Source: Sutcliffiella cohnii (GTDB lineage: Bacteria > Bacillota > Bacilli > Bacillales > Bacillaceae_I). Taken from it: DNA of 64,000 nucleotides. Made by a program: the position numbers and the translations under genes. The number at the start of each line of letters is the position of its first letter. Position 1 is the stretch's first letter. The notes under the pieces were generated by a model. That model worked only from the letters and a program-made list of their open reading frames with translations. It was not told the DNA's origin and ran no database searches. The stretch covers positions 1,914,501-1,978,500 of the forward strand of contig NZ_CP018866.1 in assembly GCF_002250055.1 (NCBI RefSeq), written 5' to 3'. This document shows positions 18,220 through 26,038 of the stretch, one piece after another.

Positions 18220-18265
18220 AAGTCATAAAAGTCAGTAGAAACTAACTTTTATGACTTTTTTTTGT
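18220..18265 (+). terminator. Intrinsic terminator after the SDR gene
   Basis: AAGTCATAAAAGT (18220-18232) pairs perfectly with ACTTTTATGACTT (18245-18257), followed by a run of T. Confidence 0.9.
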
Positions 18266-18314
18266 TCCTTACCTATATAAAGTTCCTTGTAATTAATAAA
18301 ATTTTCATTATAAA

Positions 18315-18460
18315 TAGCTCCGGCGCTTAGGCCCTATCAAACTTCCCGTTCCGTCCGTACGATAAGTCATCATCGACTTAACGCAGTTCGTAGTGTTTCC
18401 TTTATCTCAACCGTAACAGTCCAGTTTGTACGGGCCTGTTCGAAGCGCCTCCGCTTTTCT
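18315..18460 (+). repeat. Bacillus-type palindromic repeat element, copy A
   Basis: The copy runs from AGCTCCGGCGCTTAG to CGCCTCCGCTTTTCT. Its ends pair: GGCGCTTAGGCCC (18322-18334) with GGGCCT and AAGCGCC (18432-18437 and 18443-18449), and CAAACT (18338) with AGTTTG (18423). Elements beginning CTAGCTCCGGCGCC and ending CGCTTTTC are common intergenic repeats in Bacillus genomes. No reading frame is supported in it. Confidence 0.8.
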
Positions 18461-18461
18461 T

Positions 18462-18611
18462 TGTCTAGCTCCGGGCGTTAGCGGCTATCAAACTTCACTT
18501 TCCTTCTGTACGATAAGTCAACATCAGCTCACTGACGTTCGCTGTGTTTCCTTTATCTCCGCCAGGAAAGCTCCAGTTTGTACGCCGCTACCCAAACGCC
18601 CTCCGCTTTTC
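18462..18611 (+). repeat. Bacillus-type palindromic repeat element, copy B
   Basis: The copy runs from TGTCTAGCTCCGGGCGTTAG to CCCTCCGCTTTTCT, in the same orientation as copy A and directly after it. GGGCGTTAGCGGC (18473-18485) pairs with GCCGCT and AACGCCC (18584-18589 and 18595-18601), leaving a five-base bulge as in copy A. It ends three bases before the stop codon of the lipoprotein gene. Confidence 0.8.
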
Positions 18612-18614
18612 TAT

Positions 18615-19049
18615 TTACTCAGTGTCGTATTTGTAGTGCATGACGTCTCCGGTGTGTGGGTCTACGCTGTACCAGCCGCGAGTTATTTCTTCTGTATTTG
18701 TATTCAAACGGATGGTATCAAAAACACGAAAAATATAGAGGCCACCAGCATACCCTTCAAACGCAACATTTGCGTCGGAAGTTGACTGGATGTTTAAGTG
18801 TTGTTTTACATGATCACGCGCTTCCTCTTTTGTGTAATATCCTTTAGGCGCAACGTTATCTTCCACATCGATCCGCGCATGTCCGTATGAACGAAGCATT
18901 AAGCCTTCTGTTCTATTCGGAAAATTTCCATCTTCGTGTCCTGTACGTCTCGTATCCTCTACAATTGCTTCGTTATTATCAACTCCACAACCAGTTAAAA
19001 TGAATACTCCGATAAAAAAGATGCTAGAAAGTAATTTTAAGTAGTTCAT
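18615..19049 (-). CDS. Predicted lipoprotein
   Basis: The 144-residue protein starts with a lipoprotein signal peptide whose lipobox is LTGC, so Cys21 is the likely lipidated residue. The rest is hydrophilic. Near its C-terminus GWYSVDPHTGDVMHYKYDTE resembles the end of PepSY-type domains, but this is weak. It would be anchored on the outer face of the cytoplasmic membrane. The start follows AAAGGGTGAAAAA. The 3' end abuts repeat copy B, so its terminator may be formed by the repeat. Function unknown. Confidence 0.75.
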   Translation of the reverse strand: MNYLKLLSSIFFIGVFILTGCGVDNNEAIVEDTRRTGHEDGNFPNRTEGLMLRSYGHARIDVEDNVAPKGYYTKEEARDHVKQHLNIQSTSDANVAFEGYAGGLYIFRVFDTIRLNTNTEEITRGWYSVDPHTGDVMHYKYDTE

Positions 19050-19242
19050 TTTTTCACCCTTTCCTCTCTAATCTTTATGTTTAGTATGAAGTCTAATCGT
19101 AAAATTCATACAAAAAAGGGGATAGGTGTTATTTCATCTATTAACTATTCTAAAATAATGGTACTAATTGCTTGGTATATCACTTTCCTCTCCTTAATAA
19201 CATACGATATACAAAATTATTAGCTATGGGAGGACATAAATA

Positions 19243-19503
19243 ATGATTAGAAGACAATTAAAATTAGAACTTAAAAATGAAACTGTAAATAGCTTTATAC
19301 AAAAGGCTAATGAATTTGAATCCGCTATTAAAGTTATAAAACATTCTAAAATTGTGGATGGAAAAGATTCTTCTTCTATGCGAGCACTTCAATTAGAATG
19401 CGGAAACATTATTACACTAGTTGCTGAAGGCGGAGATGAAAGGGAAGCTATCGAAGCTTTATCATCAGTTTTAAAAGGGGAGCCTTCGATAAATTCTTTC
19501 TAG
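19243..19503 (+). CDS. Degenerate HPr-like protein without the active-site His
   Basis: The 86-residue product aligns with HPr/Crh over its length, most clearly in the C-terminal half: GNIITLVAEGGDEREAIEALSSVL matches the HPr segment that ends TAEGADEAEALAAL. The GIHARP active-site loop is missing: where His15 should be there is a shortened NETVNSFIQKA. The regulatory Ser46 region reads DSSSMRAL, so a serine is still available for HPr kinase. It cannot take part in sugar phosphotransfer. A regulatory role like that of Crh is possible but unproven. The ATG follows TGGGAGGACATAA. Confidence 0.7.
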   Translation: MIRRQLKLELKNETVNSFIQKANEFESAIKVIKHSKIVDGKDSSSMRALQLECGNIITLVAEGGDEREAIEALSSVLKGEPSINSF

Positions 19504-19627
19504 TATTTATAATTAATTTTGATGAAGGTAATCTATATTCCAAATATAACCACTGTTTATACCCTCAACGTTTATTTTTTCTTTACGAATGGATATATAT
19601 CAATCCATGAAAGGTAGGAGAGATAAA

Positions 19628-20623
19628 ATGAAGAGGGATTATTATTTTGATAATGCGAAATTTATACTCATTTTTTTAGTTGTAGCGGGTCATGTAATTT
19701 CACCTTATCGTCATGATGAACAATGGTTATTAACCCTGTACCAATTTATATATACTTTTCATATGCCAGCGTTTATATTACTCGCAGGCTATTTTAGTAG
19801 TAATTATGATAAAAAAGGGTACTATGTCAAAATAGTTACACGTTTAGCGATACCATATGTGATATTGCAAACGATTTATACACTATACTATAACGGTTTG
19901 TATCCGAATACGAACTTTGATTTGCAATATTTTACACCTAGATGGGCAATGTGGTTTTTATTAAGTATGATAGCGTGGAAATTATTACTACCAATCTTTG
20001 CAAAGTATAGATGGAGTATCACGCTTCCTATCGTGTTTTTGATTGGCTTGTCAGTTGGTTTTATTCAAGTCCCTGAACGATTTTTAAGCTTAGATCGAAC
20101 ATTTTACTTTTTTCCTTTTTTCTTAATAGGATATTATTTATCTAAAACCGATTTATTTTCTATTATTCGTAAAAACCAGGGTAAATATCAACTTTTTTCA
20201 GCAGGGTTTATGGGTATTCTATTAATAGGGATTTTTATAAGTACAACAGATATCGGAAGCGGATCTGCTATATTGTATGGAACAAATGTATACGAATCAA
20301 TGCACGATATGTATTTGCGGTTTGTAATGTATACGATTAGCTTCTTTGTAACGATTGCATTTTTTACATTTATTCCAGCATCACAAAACGTCTTTACTGG
20401 TATCGGTAGTAGATCTTTTTATGTTTATATATTGCATGGTTTTATTATAAAATGGTTTTTTGAAACATCGCTTGGTCAAAGTGTACAGTCAATTCCCGAT
20501 TATTTTCTGTTATTTATAATAAGCATTCTTGTTACAGTACTAACTGGAAATGCGATAATTGTTCGATTGATTAGAAAACCATTTCTTTATGTTAAAGAAA
20601 CCTTTTCGATTAAGAACGGATAA
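19628..20623 (+). CDS. Membrane acyltransferase, family 3
   Basis: The 331-residue protein is very hydrophobic, with about ten membrane helices. It opens with YYFDNAKFILIFLVVAGHV, the start of acyltransferase-3 proteins, where the His in helix 1 is catalytic. FHMPAFILLAGYF is the second family signature. Such enzymes acetylate sugars on the cell wall or exopolysaccharide (OatA-like or OafA-like types, or fucose 4-O-acetylases). There is no extracytoplasmic SGNH domain. The frame opens at 19589, but AGGAG (19617-19621) sets ATG 19628. A terminator follows, so it is a single-gene unit. The acceptor is unknown. Confidence 0.82.
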   Translation: MKRDYYFDNAKFILIFLVVAGHVISPYRHDEQWLLTLYQFIYTFHMPAFILLAGYFSSNYDKKGYYVKIVTRLAIPYVILQTIYTLYYNGLYPNTNFDLQYFTPRWAMWFLLSMIAWKLLLPIFAKYRWSITLPIVFLIGLSVGFIQVPERFLSLDRTFYFFPFFLIGYYLSKTDLFSIIRKNQGKYQLFSAGFMGILLIGIFISTTDIGSGSAILYGTNVYESMHDMYLRFVMYTISFFVTIAFFTFIPASQNVFTGIGSRSFYVYILHGFIIKWFFETSLGQSVQSIPDYFLLFIISILVTVLTGNAIIVRLIRKPFLYVKETFSIKNG

Positions 20624-20630
20624 TTTAGTT

Positions 20631-20665
20631 ATAGCGGTAGTTTAAAATAACTACTGCTATTTTAT
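20631..20665 (+). terminator. Intrinsic terminator after the acyltransferase gene
   Basis: ATAGCGGTAGTT (20631-20642) pairs with AACTACTGCTAT (20649-20660), with one mismatch, followed by TTTATT. Confidence 0.8.
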
Positions 20666-20774
20666 TATGCTAGTATAGAAAGGAGCCGATATAAGTAATG
20701 GCAATAGCTTATTATTGGCGAATACAAATTAAGTGATAAATGATCGTTAATACAAAATTTACGGAGTGTGAAAC

Positions 20775-21281
20775 ATGGAAGCAAAAAAGATAAGTGCATC
20801 AAGGGTTTATAAATCTAGTCACGTATTACCTCCTGATACGAACAATCACGGTACGTTGTTCGGTGGAAAGTTAATGGCATACATAGATGATGTTGCTGCT
20901 TTATCAGCTAGAAAGCATGCAAGAAAAAGTGTTGTGACTGCATCTACAGATTCCATTGACTTTTTAAAGCCAATTAAAGTTGATAGTGAAGTGTATTTAG
21001 AGTCATTCGTAACGTGGACGAAAAATACCTCAATGGAAGTGTTTGTTAAAATAATTGCAGAAGATTTGTATACAGGTGAACAATTGCTTTGTGCGACTTC
21101 ATTTTTAACTTTTGTGGCAATAGGGGACGATGGTAAGCCTACAACAGTACCGAAAGTAATTCCAGAAACAGAATTGGAAAAATTCCTTTTTGAACAAGCA
21201 CCGTTCCGCGCTGAAAATAGAAAAAGAAGAAGAAAAGAAAGCTACAATTTAATTACAAAAATAAAGGAAAACTATAATTAA
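20775..21281 (+). CDS. ykhA: Acyl-CoA thioesterase, hotdog fold (YkhA-like)
   Basis: The 168-residue protein is a hotdog-fold acyl-CoA hydrolase. NNHGTLFGGKLMAYIDDVAAL is the family's core motif, in which the Asp after HGTLFGG is catalytic. VVTASTDSIDFLKPIKVDSEV follows. These enzymes hydrolyse fatty acyl-CoA to free acid and CoA in the cytoplasm. It resembles B. subtilis YkhA. The C-terminal tail is basic (ENRKRRRKES). The start ATG follows ACGGAGTGTGAAAC. Confidence 0.88.
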   Translation: MEAKKISASRVYKSSHVLPPDTNNHGTLFGGKLMAYIDDVAALSARKHARKSVVTASTDSIDFLKPIKVDSEVYLESFVTWTKNTSMEVFVKIIAEDLYTGEQLLCATSFLTFVAIGDDGKPTTVPKVIPETELEKFLFEQAPFRAENRKRRRKESYNLITKIKENYN

Positions 21282-21300
21282 TCCTTGTCGTTAAAAAGCA

Positions 21301-21334
21301 TAAAAAAATAAGGCTGCTATTGTGCAGCCTTATT
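21301..21334 (-). terminator. Terminator of the small membrane gene, overlapping its stop codon
   Basis: AATAAGGCTGC (21307-21317) pairs with GCAGCCTTATT (21324-21334). The A-run at 21302-21308 becomes the T-run on the minus strand. The stop codon of the minus-strand gene (21330-21332) lies inside the stem. Confidence 0.8.
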
Positions 21335-21611
21335 CCAGTTGTTTTTCTATTCTTTCAGCCAAGCGTCTTGAAATGTGAAGAGATTTAGCTGACCAATGTC
21401 CTAATAAAGATGTTAACGTTGCTATCGTAATAATTGTAGGTAGTATATCTGTAATAGAAATAAGTATACTATAAATTACCCCAACTGCCGCCATTGAAAT
21501 GACAATCCCGATGAAATGAATGTTTTCTCTTTTATAAGTTAAAAAATAACTTACCGAAAAAACGATTAATACTAGACCAAGAAGAGATACAGCTGTAAAA
21601 AGATAATCCAT
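21330..21611 (-). CDS. Small integral membrane protein of unknown function
   Basis: The 93-residue product has three hydrophobic segments, at about residues 3-24, 32-51 and 55-69. A basic amphipathic tail (SAKSLHISRRLAERIEKQLE) follows. GGAGG lies 12 bases upstream of the ATG, rather far but the only site. I do not recognise the family. It is transcribed alone, convergently with the thioesterase. Confidence 0.65.
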   Translation of the reverse strand: MDYLFTAVSLLGLVLIVFSVSYFLTYKRENIHFIGIVISMAAVGVIYSILISITDILPTIITIATLTSLLGHWSAKSLHISRRLAERIEKQLE

Positions 21612-21696
21612 TCAACAGAAAACCTCCGTTGTTTTATGTTAGCGTTTTCTTTCTATTGTATAGTATACCACAAAAGGTAAATTTTATTATGAATAA

Positions 21697-21726
21697 ATAA
21701 AAAAACCACCAAAAACTTGGTGGTTT
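21697..21726 (-). terminator. Intrinsic terminator after the cold-shock gene
   Basis: AAACCACC (21703-21710) pairs with GGTGGTTT (21719-21726). On the minus strand it is followed by TTTTTTTATTT. Confidence 0.85.
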
Positions 21727-21736
21727 AAAAGCAAAA

Positions 21737-21937
21737 TTATGCTTTAGTTACGTTAGCAGCTTGATCTCCACGGTTACCTTGAACGATTTCAAATGTAACT
21801 TTTTGACCTTCTTCTAAAGACTTGAATCCCTCGCCTTGAATAGCTGAGAAATGAACGAATACGTCGTCTCCACCTTCACGCTCGATGAAACCGAACCCTT
21901 TTTCTGAGTTAAACCATTTTACTGTACCTTGTAACAT
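21737..21937 (-). CDS. csp: Cold-shock protein (CspB family)
   Basis: The 66-residue protein is a complete cold-shock domain. RNP1 is KGFGFIE and RNP2 is VFVHFSAI, in the order [18 protein letters not shown]...[14 protein letters not shown]...[10 protein letters not shown]. It is an RNA chaperone that binds single-stranded RNA and DNA. The frame opens 12 codons earlier, but AGGAGG (21945-21950) sets the ATG at 21937. The ~390 bases between this gene and the divergent kinase would hold its promoter and probably the long leader typical of csp genes. I cannot point to a cold box with confidence. Confidence 0.95.
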   Translation of the reverse strand: MLQGTVKWFNSEKGFGFIEREGGDDVFVHFSAIQGEGFKSLEEGQKVTFEIVQGNRGDQAANVTKA

Positions 21938-22190
21938 AATGTTACCTCCTAAATTTCGTGTGAAAATTAACACACATTGTAATACTATTCTTGCTCATTA
22001 AATATCAAGGCGAAAAAGATTCTTCCTTACATACCGAACAAAAATAATTCATATAAAGCATAACAGTTTTTATATGAAAAAGCAAATGCGTTTATAACAT
22101 TATCTTCCGACAAAAATAGCGCGCATTAATAAAAATAGTAAAAATTTTGACGTTTTAAATGGAATTAATATTAAAACTCGCTATATCTAT

Positions 22191-22197
22191 GTCGAAT
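22191..22197 (+). promoter_or_regulatory. Possible Spo0A (0A) box
   Basis: TGTCGAA matches the core of the 0A box. It lies about 200 bases upstream of the second PAS kinase and within the divergent promoter region shared with csp. A seven-base match carries little weight alone. Confidence 0.3.
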
Positions 22198-22396
22198 TTA
22201 CTTAAATTATGTCAAAAAACAGATAAATAGTTATAAAGGAATTTGAAAAAGGGTTGTTTAACATATACAATTTATTTGAATGATTTTAAAATAACAAATA
22301 TTTAGTAAATGTAAAAATCTTTAAAAATAAATGTTTATACATAAATTGTTACGGGTAAGTAGTTTTTTAGGGATAATTATCGAGGAGGGGAAAGAA

Positions 22397-23824
22397 TTGC
22401 TTCAGAAAGTTTATAAAATACAAAAGAGAGAAACATTGAAACGTTTGAAGCAATTAAAGGACCATCAAGTCTTTTATATAATGGATGTAAATGGGAAGTA
22501 TATTTCGTGCAATCAGCACTTTATTAAAGTATTCGGGTATCCCGAACACGAAGTAAAGGAAATTAGCTTTTTAGACATAGTGATACCTGATGATTTAATG
22601 CAAGTAATACATAATTTTGAACAGAGCAAAAAAGGAAAGGTAGTTTCCTATCGATGTATCATTAAACGTAAAGATGGGACGAGTATTGGTATATCTGTTG
22701 TAAATGTGCCAAAATATAAAAATGGTGTCATTGTAGGAATTTATGGTTTTGCAAAAATAATAAAGGGATTTCGAAATAGTAAAGGGACTACCTTTTTTGA
22801 CGATAATGATTTGTATATACATACCCTAAACCATTCACCTGATGGTGTATTAATCGTTCAACATGAAACAATCGTTTTTGTAAATGAAGTAGCAGTTAAA
22901 ATGTTCGGAGCTGCTAAGAAAGAGGAGCTTCTAGGCCAACATATTTTTAAACTACTTCATCCCAAGTACATAGATAGAGCGAAAGACCGATATAAACAAG
23001 TGCTAGCTGGTGAACCGGTTGACACAATGGAAGAACAATATTGGAAGCTTGATGGCTCTAAATTATATGTGGATGTTACATCACATCCTACTTTTTATAG
23101 AAATGATATTGCAGCGCAAGTTATATTAAAAGATGCGACACAAAGAAGATTAGCGAACCAATTAATGATCCAAGCGGCTAAAAATTCAACAGCCAGTCAA
23201 TTTGCTGCAGGAATTGCACATGAAATACGCAACCCAATGACTGCAATTAAAGGATTTATTCAACTTATAGATAAAAGTAAGTTTGATACACCTGAATATT
23301 TTGATGTCATTAATGGAGAAATCTCGAGAATTGAAGGCATTTTAACAGAATTACTTTCTTTAGCTAAACCTGAAACGGATATATTCCGTGAAGCTAATTT
23401 AATCGACCTTATTTATCACGTTGTTATATTAACAAAAACGCAAGCTAGTATACATAACATTGCTATTGAATTTGATCCATACATAGAAAATATCCCGTAT
23501 TATTGTGATGCAAATAAAATTAAACAAGTACTAATAAATTTAATTAAAAACGCAATAGAATCAATGAAAAACGGTGGGAGGATTGAAGTAGAAATTACTC
23601 TAGTTGAAAATATGTGGAATATAATTATTGCTGATGAAGGGACAGGGATACCTCCAGAAGTTTTAAATAATATCGGAAAACCGTTTGTTACGACGAAAGA
23701 AAGTGGTACCGGTTTAGGGATGATGGTTTGTTTAGAAATATTAAAACAGCATAACGGAAAGTTAACGTTTAATACAGGTCCGAATGGAACCACTTCCATA
23801 ATACAGTTACCATTTATAAAATAA
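22397..23824 (+). CDS. Soluble two-PAS sensor histidine kinase (sporulation-kinase type)
   Basis: The 475-residue protein has two PAS domains (about 20-135 and 150-260), HisKA with AHEIRNPMTAIKGF (His275) and HATPase_c with NLIKNAIESMKNGG, DEGTGI and GTGLGMMV. There are no membrane helices. It is a paralogue of the kinase at 8821, with which it shares the second PAS segment (SPDGVLIVQ...MEEQYWKLDGS) and the HisKA region. It likely feeds the sporulation phosphorelay. The frame opens at ATG 22331, without a ribosome binding site. GAGGAGGGG (22382-22390) is spaced six bases from TTG 22397, which I take as the start. The first 22 residues would otherwise be added. Confidence 0.85.
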   Translation: MLQKVYKIQKRETLKRLKQLKDHQVFYIMDVNGKYISCNQHFIKVFGYPEHEVKEISFLDIVIPDDLMQVIHNFEQSKKGKVVSYRCIIKRKDGTSIGISVVNVPKYKNGVIVGIYGFAKIIKGFRNSKGTTFFDDNDLYIHTLNHSPDGVLIVQHETIVFVNEVAVKMFGAAKKEELLGQHIFKLLHPKYIDRAKDRYKQVLAGEPVDTMEEQYWKLDGSKLYVDVTSHPTFYRNDIAAQVILKDATQRRLANQLMIQAAKNSTASQFAAGIAHEIRNPMTAIKGFIQLIDKSKFDTPEYFDVINGEISRIEGILTELLSLAKPETDIFREANLIDLIYHVVILTKTQASIHNIAIEFDPYIENIPYYCDANKIKQVLINLIKNAIESMKNGGRIEVEITLVENMWNIIIADEGTGIPPEVLNNIGKPFVTTKESGTGLGMMVCLEILKQHNGKLTFNTGPNGTTSIIQLPFIK

Positions 23825-23840
23825 AGTGCTGGAATGTTGA

Positions 23841-23877
23841 AAAGAGTAGTGAATGATATTTCGCTACTCTTTTTATT
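23841..23877 (+). terminator. Intrinsic terminator after the second PAS kinase
   Basis: AAAGAGTAGTGAA (23841-23853) pairs with TTCGCTACTCTTT (23860-23872), 13 bp with one G-U pair, followed by TTATT. Confidence 0.88.
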
Positions 23878-23921
23878 ATAGTTTTTATTGTAGTGTAAAA
23901 GGCGTATCGTTACGTTTGACC

Positions 23922-24611
23922 TTATTTCACGCGCAGCTTTTTCCCTACAACAATCGTATTAGAGGAAAGGTTGTTTAAGTCTTTTAAATCACTGACAGTC
24001 GTTTGATACTTACGAGCTATAGAGTACAAAGTATCGCCTTTTTGGATAAGAATATAAACGGATGGTATTTGTTTAACGATTAACGTTTCACCAACGAATA
24101 TCGTGTTATTTTTTAGGTTATTCCAAACTTTCAACTCATCAACTGTAACTCCATATTTTTTTGAAAGCGCGTATAATGTATCACCTTTTTTTATAGTAAC
24201 GTTCAATTCTTGTAAGGCTACAATTAGACTTTGCCCTTCGTAAATTGTATCAGTTGAAAGTTTATTCCACTTTTTAAGTTCTTCTACTGTTGTTTTATGT
24301 TTCTTTGCGATAGAGTATAGTGTATCTCCACGGTTAATGGTAATAACGTTTTGAATTTTTGCAGGAATGATCAAGTTTTTGCCTGCAATAATTTTATCTG
24401 TAGACAAATTGTTTCGATTCATTAATTCTTTAATAGAAACGTTATATTTTTTTGACAAACTATATAACGTATCTCCTTTCTTAATAACAATGGCTTCTTC
24501 AGTTAATTGTGGATAGGAGGAAGCATTTACTTCGGATTTTGTAGAAAACCCAATACTGCTACTTATTGCTAATGTCATAATGCAAACTAATAATAATTTA
24601 TTTTTCTTCAT
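23922..24611 (-). CDS. Secreted protein with four LysM domains
   Basis: The 229-residue protein has a signal peptide (about 1-30, ending near VNA). Four LysM domains follow at about 41-86, 92-136, 140-182 and 187-229, each opening with KKGDTLYSLSKKY or a close variant and closing with a GxxLxV segment. LysM domains bind N-acetylglucosamine in peptidoglycan. No hydrolase, 3D or NlpC/P60 domain follows, so the protein is a pure cell-wall binder, or an adaptor. The start ATG follows TTGAGGTGTA. It is transcribed alone and its neighbours do not hint at a role. Confidence 0.9.
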   Translation of the reverse strand: MKKNKLLLVCIMTLAISSSIGFSTKSEVNASSYPQLTEEAIVIKKGDTLYSLSKKYNVSIKELMNRNNLSTDKIIAGKNLIIPAKIQNVITINRGDTLYSIAKKHKTTVEELKKWNKLSTDTIYEGQSLIVALQELNVTIKKGDTLYALSKKYGVTVDELKVWNNLKNNTIFVGETLIVKQIPSVYILIQKGDTLYSIARKYQTTVSDLKDLNNLSSNTIVVGKKLRVK

Positions 24612-24731
24612 AAAAAATACACCTCAACTTAATATTTTTCTTTACAATAAGTTAGACGGTGTATGACCTTCGTTCGATACTTGTCTTATTAAATATGTAG
24701 AGCCTATTTTTATCTTATAAGTTGTATTACA

Positions 24732-25760
24732 CTATTCGTTTAAATATTCTTCTAAAAGTTCTTTCTCTAATTGTAACGTTAAACCAGCAGTTTTTTTTCG
24801 GCTTCCACGAGTTAAATCCCACTGAAGTGTATCGTGGACTGTTTCCTCAATTGGTCGAAATGTTAGCCCTAAATGTAAAGCTTTATTAATATTTATTGTG
24901 AACGTACCAATCCAAGGTTCTTTTTGTCCAGGGAGAGGTGTAGTTTCTGGAATCCATAAAGGTAATTGAGACCATGGCGCAATTTCCTTTTGTGTAACAA
25001 ATTGCTCATCCGCCCATATAAGTTGGGAAGAACTATTCGTAACTTCAATGCATGCTTTTAGAAAGTTTTCCATCGTTAACATTTCAGCAGGTCCAGTTAC
25101 GTTATAAACGCCAGTAACTTTCTCATCGACTTTTTTCACAATCCAACTAGCTAAATCACGGGCATCAATCCATTGTAATGGCCGGTCTTTTCTACCAGGA
25201 ACGAATACTTTTCCGCCTTTTTGAATTCTTTCAACCCAATAAGTAAATCGGTCCGTATAGTCGTGAGGTCCAACTAATAAGCCAGCACGAATAGAAAAAG
25301 TTTTGTTAGGTAAATTTTGTTCTGCAGTTTGTTCGCATCGTGCTTTTAACGCTCCATAATGTTCATTAATTTGTTCTGAAGTACCATAGCCAATTTCATT
25401 CACCTGATCATCAGAAAGGGTTTGTACATCGTATGATTCATCAATATTATTAACTGCCCAATCTTTATATACTGAAATACTAGATATGTATGTATAATGA
25501 TCAATTTTATCTGCTAACATCTTAGTCATTTCGTCTACAGCTCTAGGGGTAAAGCCACAAGTATCAATGGCAGCATCCCATTTACCGGTATCTAATAAAG
25601 AAAGATCCTCTGTACGGTCCCCTATAATTGTTTCAAGTTGCGGAAATAGTTCTTGATTGTTTCCGCGGTTAAACAATGTAACTTCATGACCTTGTTTTAA
25701 CGCTTCCTCCACAATAAAACGTCCTAAAAAACGAGTACCACCTATAACTAATACTTTCAT
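24732..25760 (-). CDS. NAD-dependent epimerase/dehydratase (extended SDR)
   Basis: The 342-residue protein is an extended/atypical SDR. It has the N-terminal VLVIGGTRFLGRFIVEEAL nucleotide-binding motif, then LFNRG, GDRTEDLSLLD, SSISVYKDWA and LRQ-type substrate residues such as RKDRPLQWIDARDLASW. It belongs to the group with plant isoflavone-reductase-like and chloroplast RNA-binding-like SDRs. The usual catalytic YxxxK is not obvious after SVY, which may mean the enzyme is atypical. The substrate is unknown. The start follows AAAGGAGGGTTAGCT. Confidence 0.82.
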   Translation of the reverse strand: MKVLVIGGTRFLGRFIVEEALKQGHEVTLFNRGNNQELFPQLETIIGDRTEDLSLLDTGKWDAAIDTCGFTPRAVDEMTKMLADKIDHYTYISSISVYKDWAVNNIDESYDVQTLSDDQVNEIGYGTSEQINEHYGALKARCEQTAEQNLPNKTFSIRAGLLVGPHDYTDRFTYWVERIQKGGKVFVPGRKDRPLQWIDARDLASWIVKKVDEKVTGVYNVTGPAEMLTMENFLKACIEVTNSSSQLIWADEQFVTQKEIAPWSQLPLWIPETTPLPGQKEPWIGTFTININKALHLGLTFRPIEETVHDTLQWDLTRGSRKKTAGLTLQLEKELLEEYLNE

Positions 25761-25911
25761 TTTAGCTAACCCTCCTTTTAATAATTACTACTTCTCTATT
25801 ACTATATGACATTCCTCTTTTTGAAATATTAATAAAATGGTGAATGATTTTCTATATTTAAAATCTGTAGTCAAAATTCTACAAAATGTTTTGAGTCTTT
25901 TGTACGGCAAG

Positions 25912-25918
25912 TTCGACA
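25912..25918 (-). promoter_or_regulatory. Possible Spo0A box upstream of the giant protease
   Basis: TTCGACA on the plus strand reads TGTCGAA on the minus strand, the core of the 0A box. It lies about 120 bases before the protease start, and TGTAG/CTACA (25865-25869 and 25880-25884) lies nearby. This is a pattern match only. Confidence 0.3.
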
Positions 25919-26038
25919 TTAGTCTTAGGATAAAGGAAGCAATTTAATCTAAATATTTATAATATTGTAAAAATTAAAGGGATAACGGATATTTAAACAG
26001 TATTTAGATAATCGAATGAATAAATGGAGGTGGATAGA

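Noticed and set aside
18426-18785. 119-codon frame across repeat copy B and the lipoprotein gene
   Set aside because: It runs through a non-coding palindromic repeat and antisense to a lipoprotein gene with signal peptide and lipobox; no ribosome binding site.
20698-20736. 12-codon frame (MAIAYYWRIQIK) upstream of ykhA
   Set aside because: AAAGGAG is about 12 bases away, too far. No attenuator hairpin follows, so a leader-peptide role is not supported.
26024-26038. ATG at 26024 as start of the giant protease
   Set aside because: It lies within GGAGGTGG, the ribosome binding site of GTG 26039.
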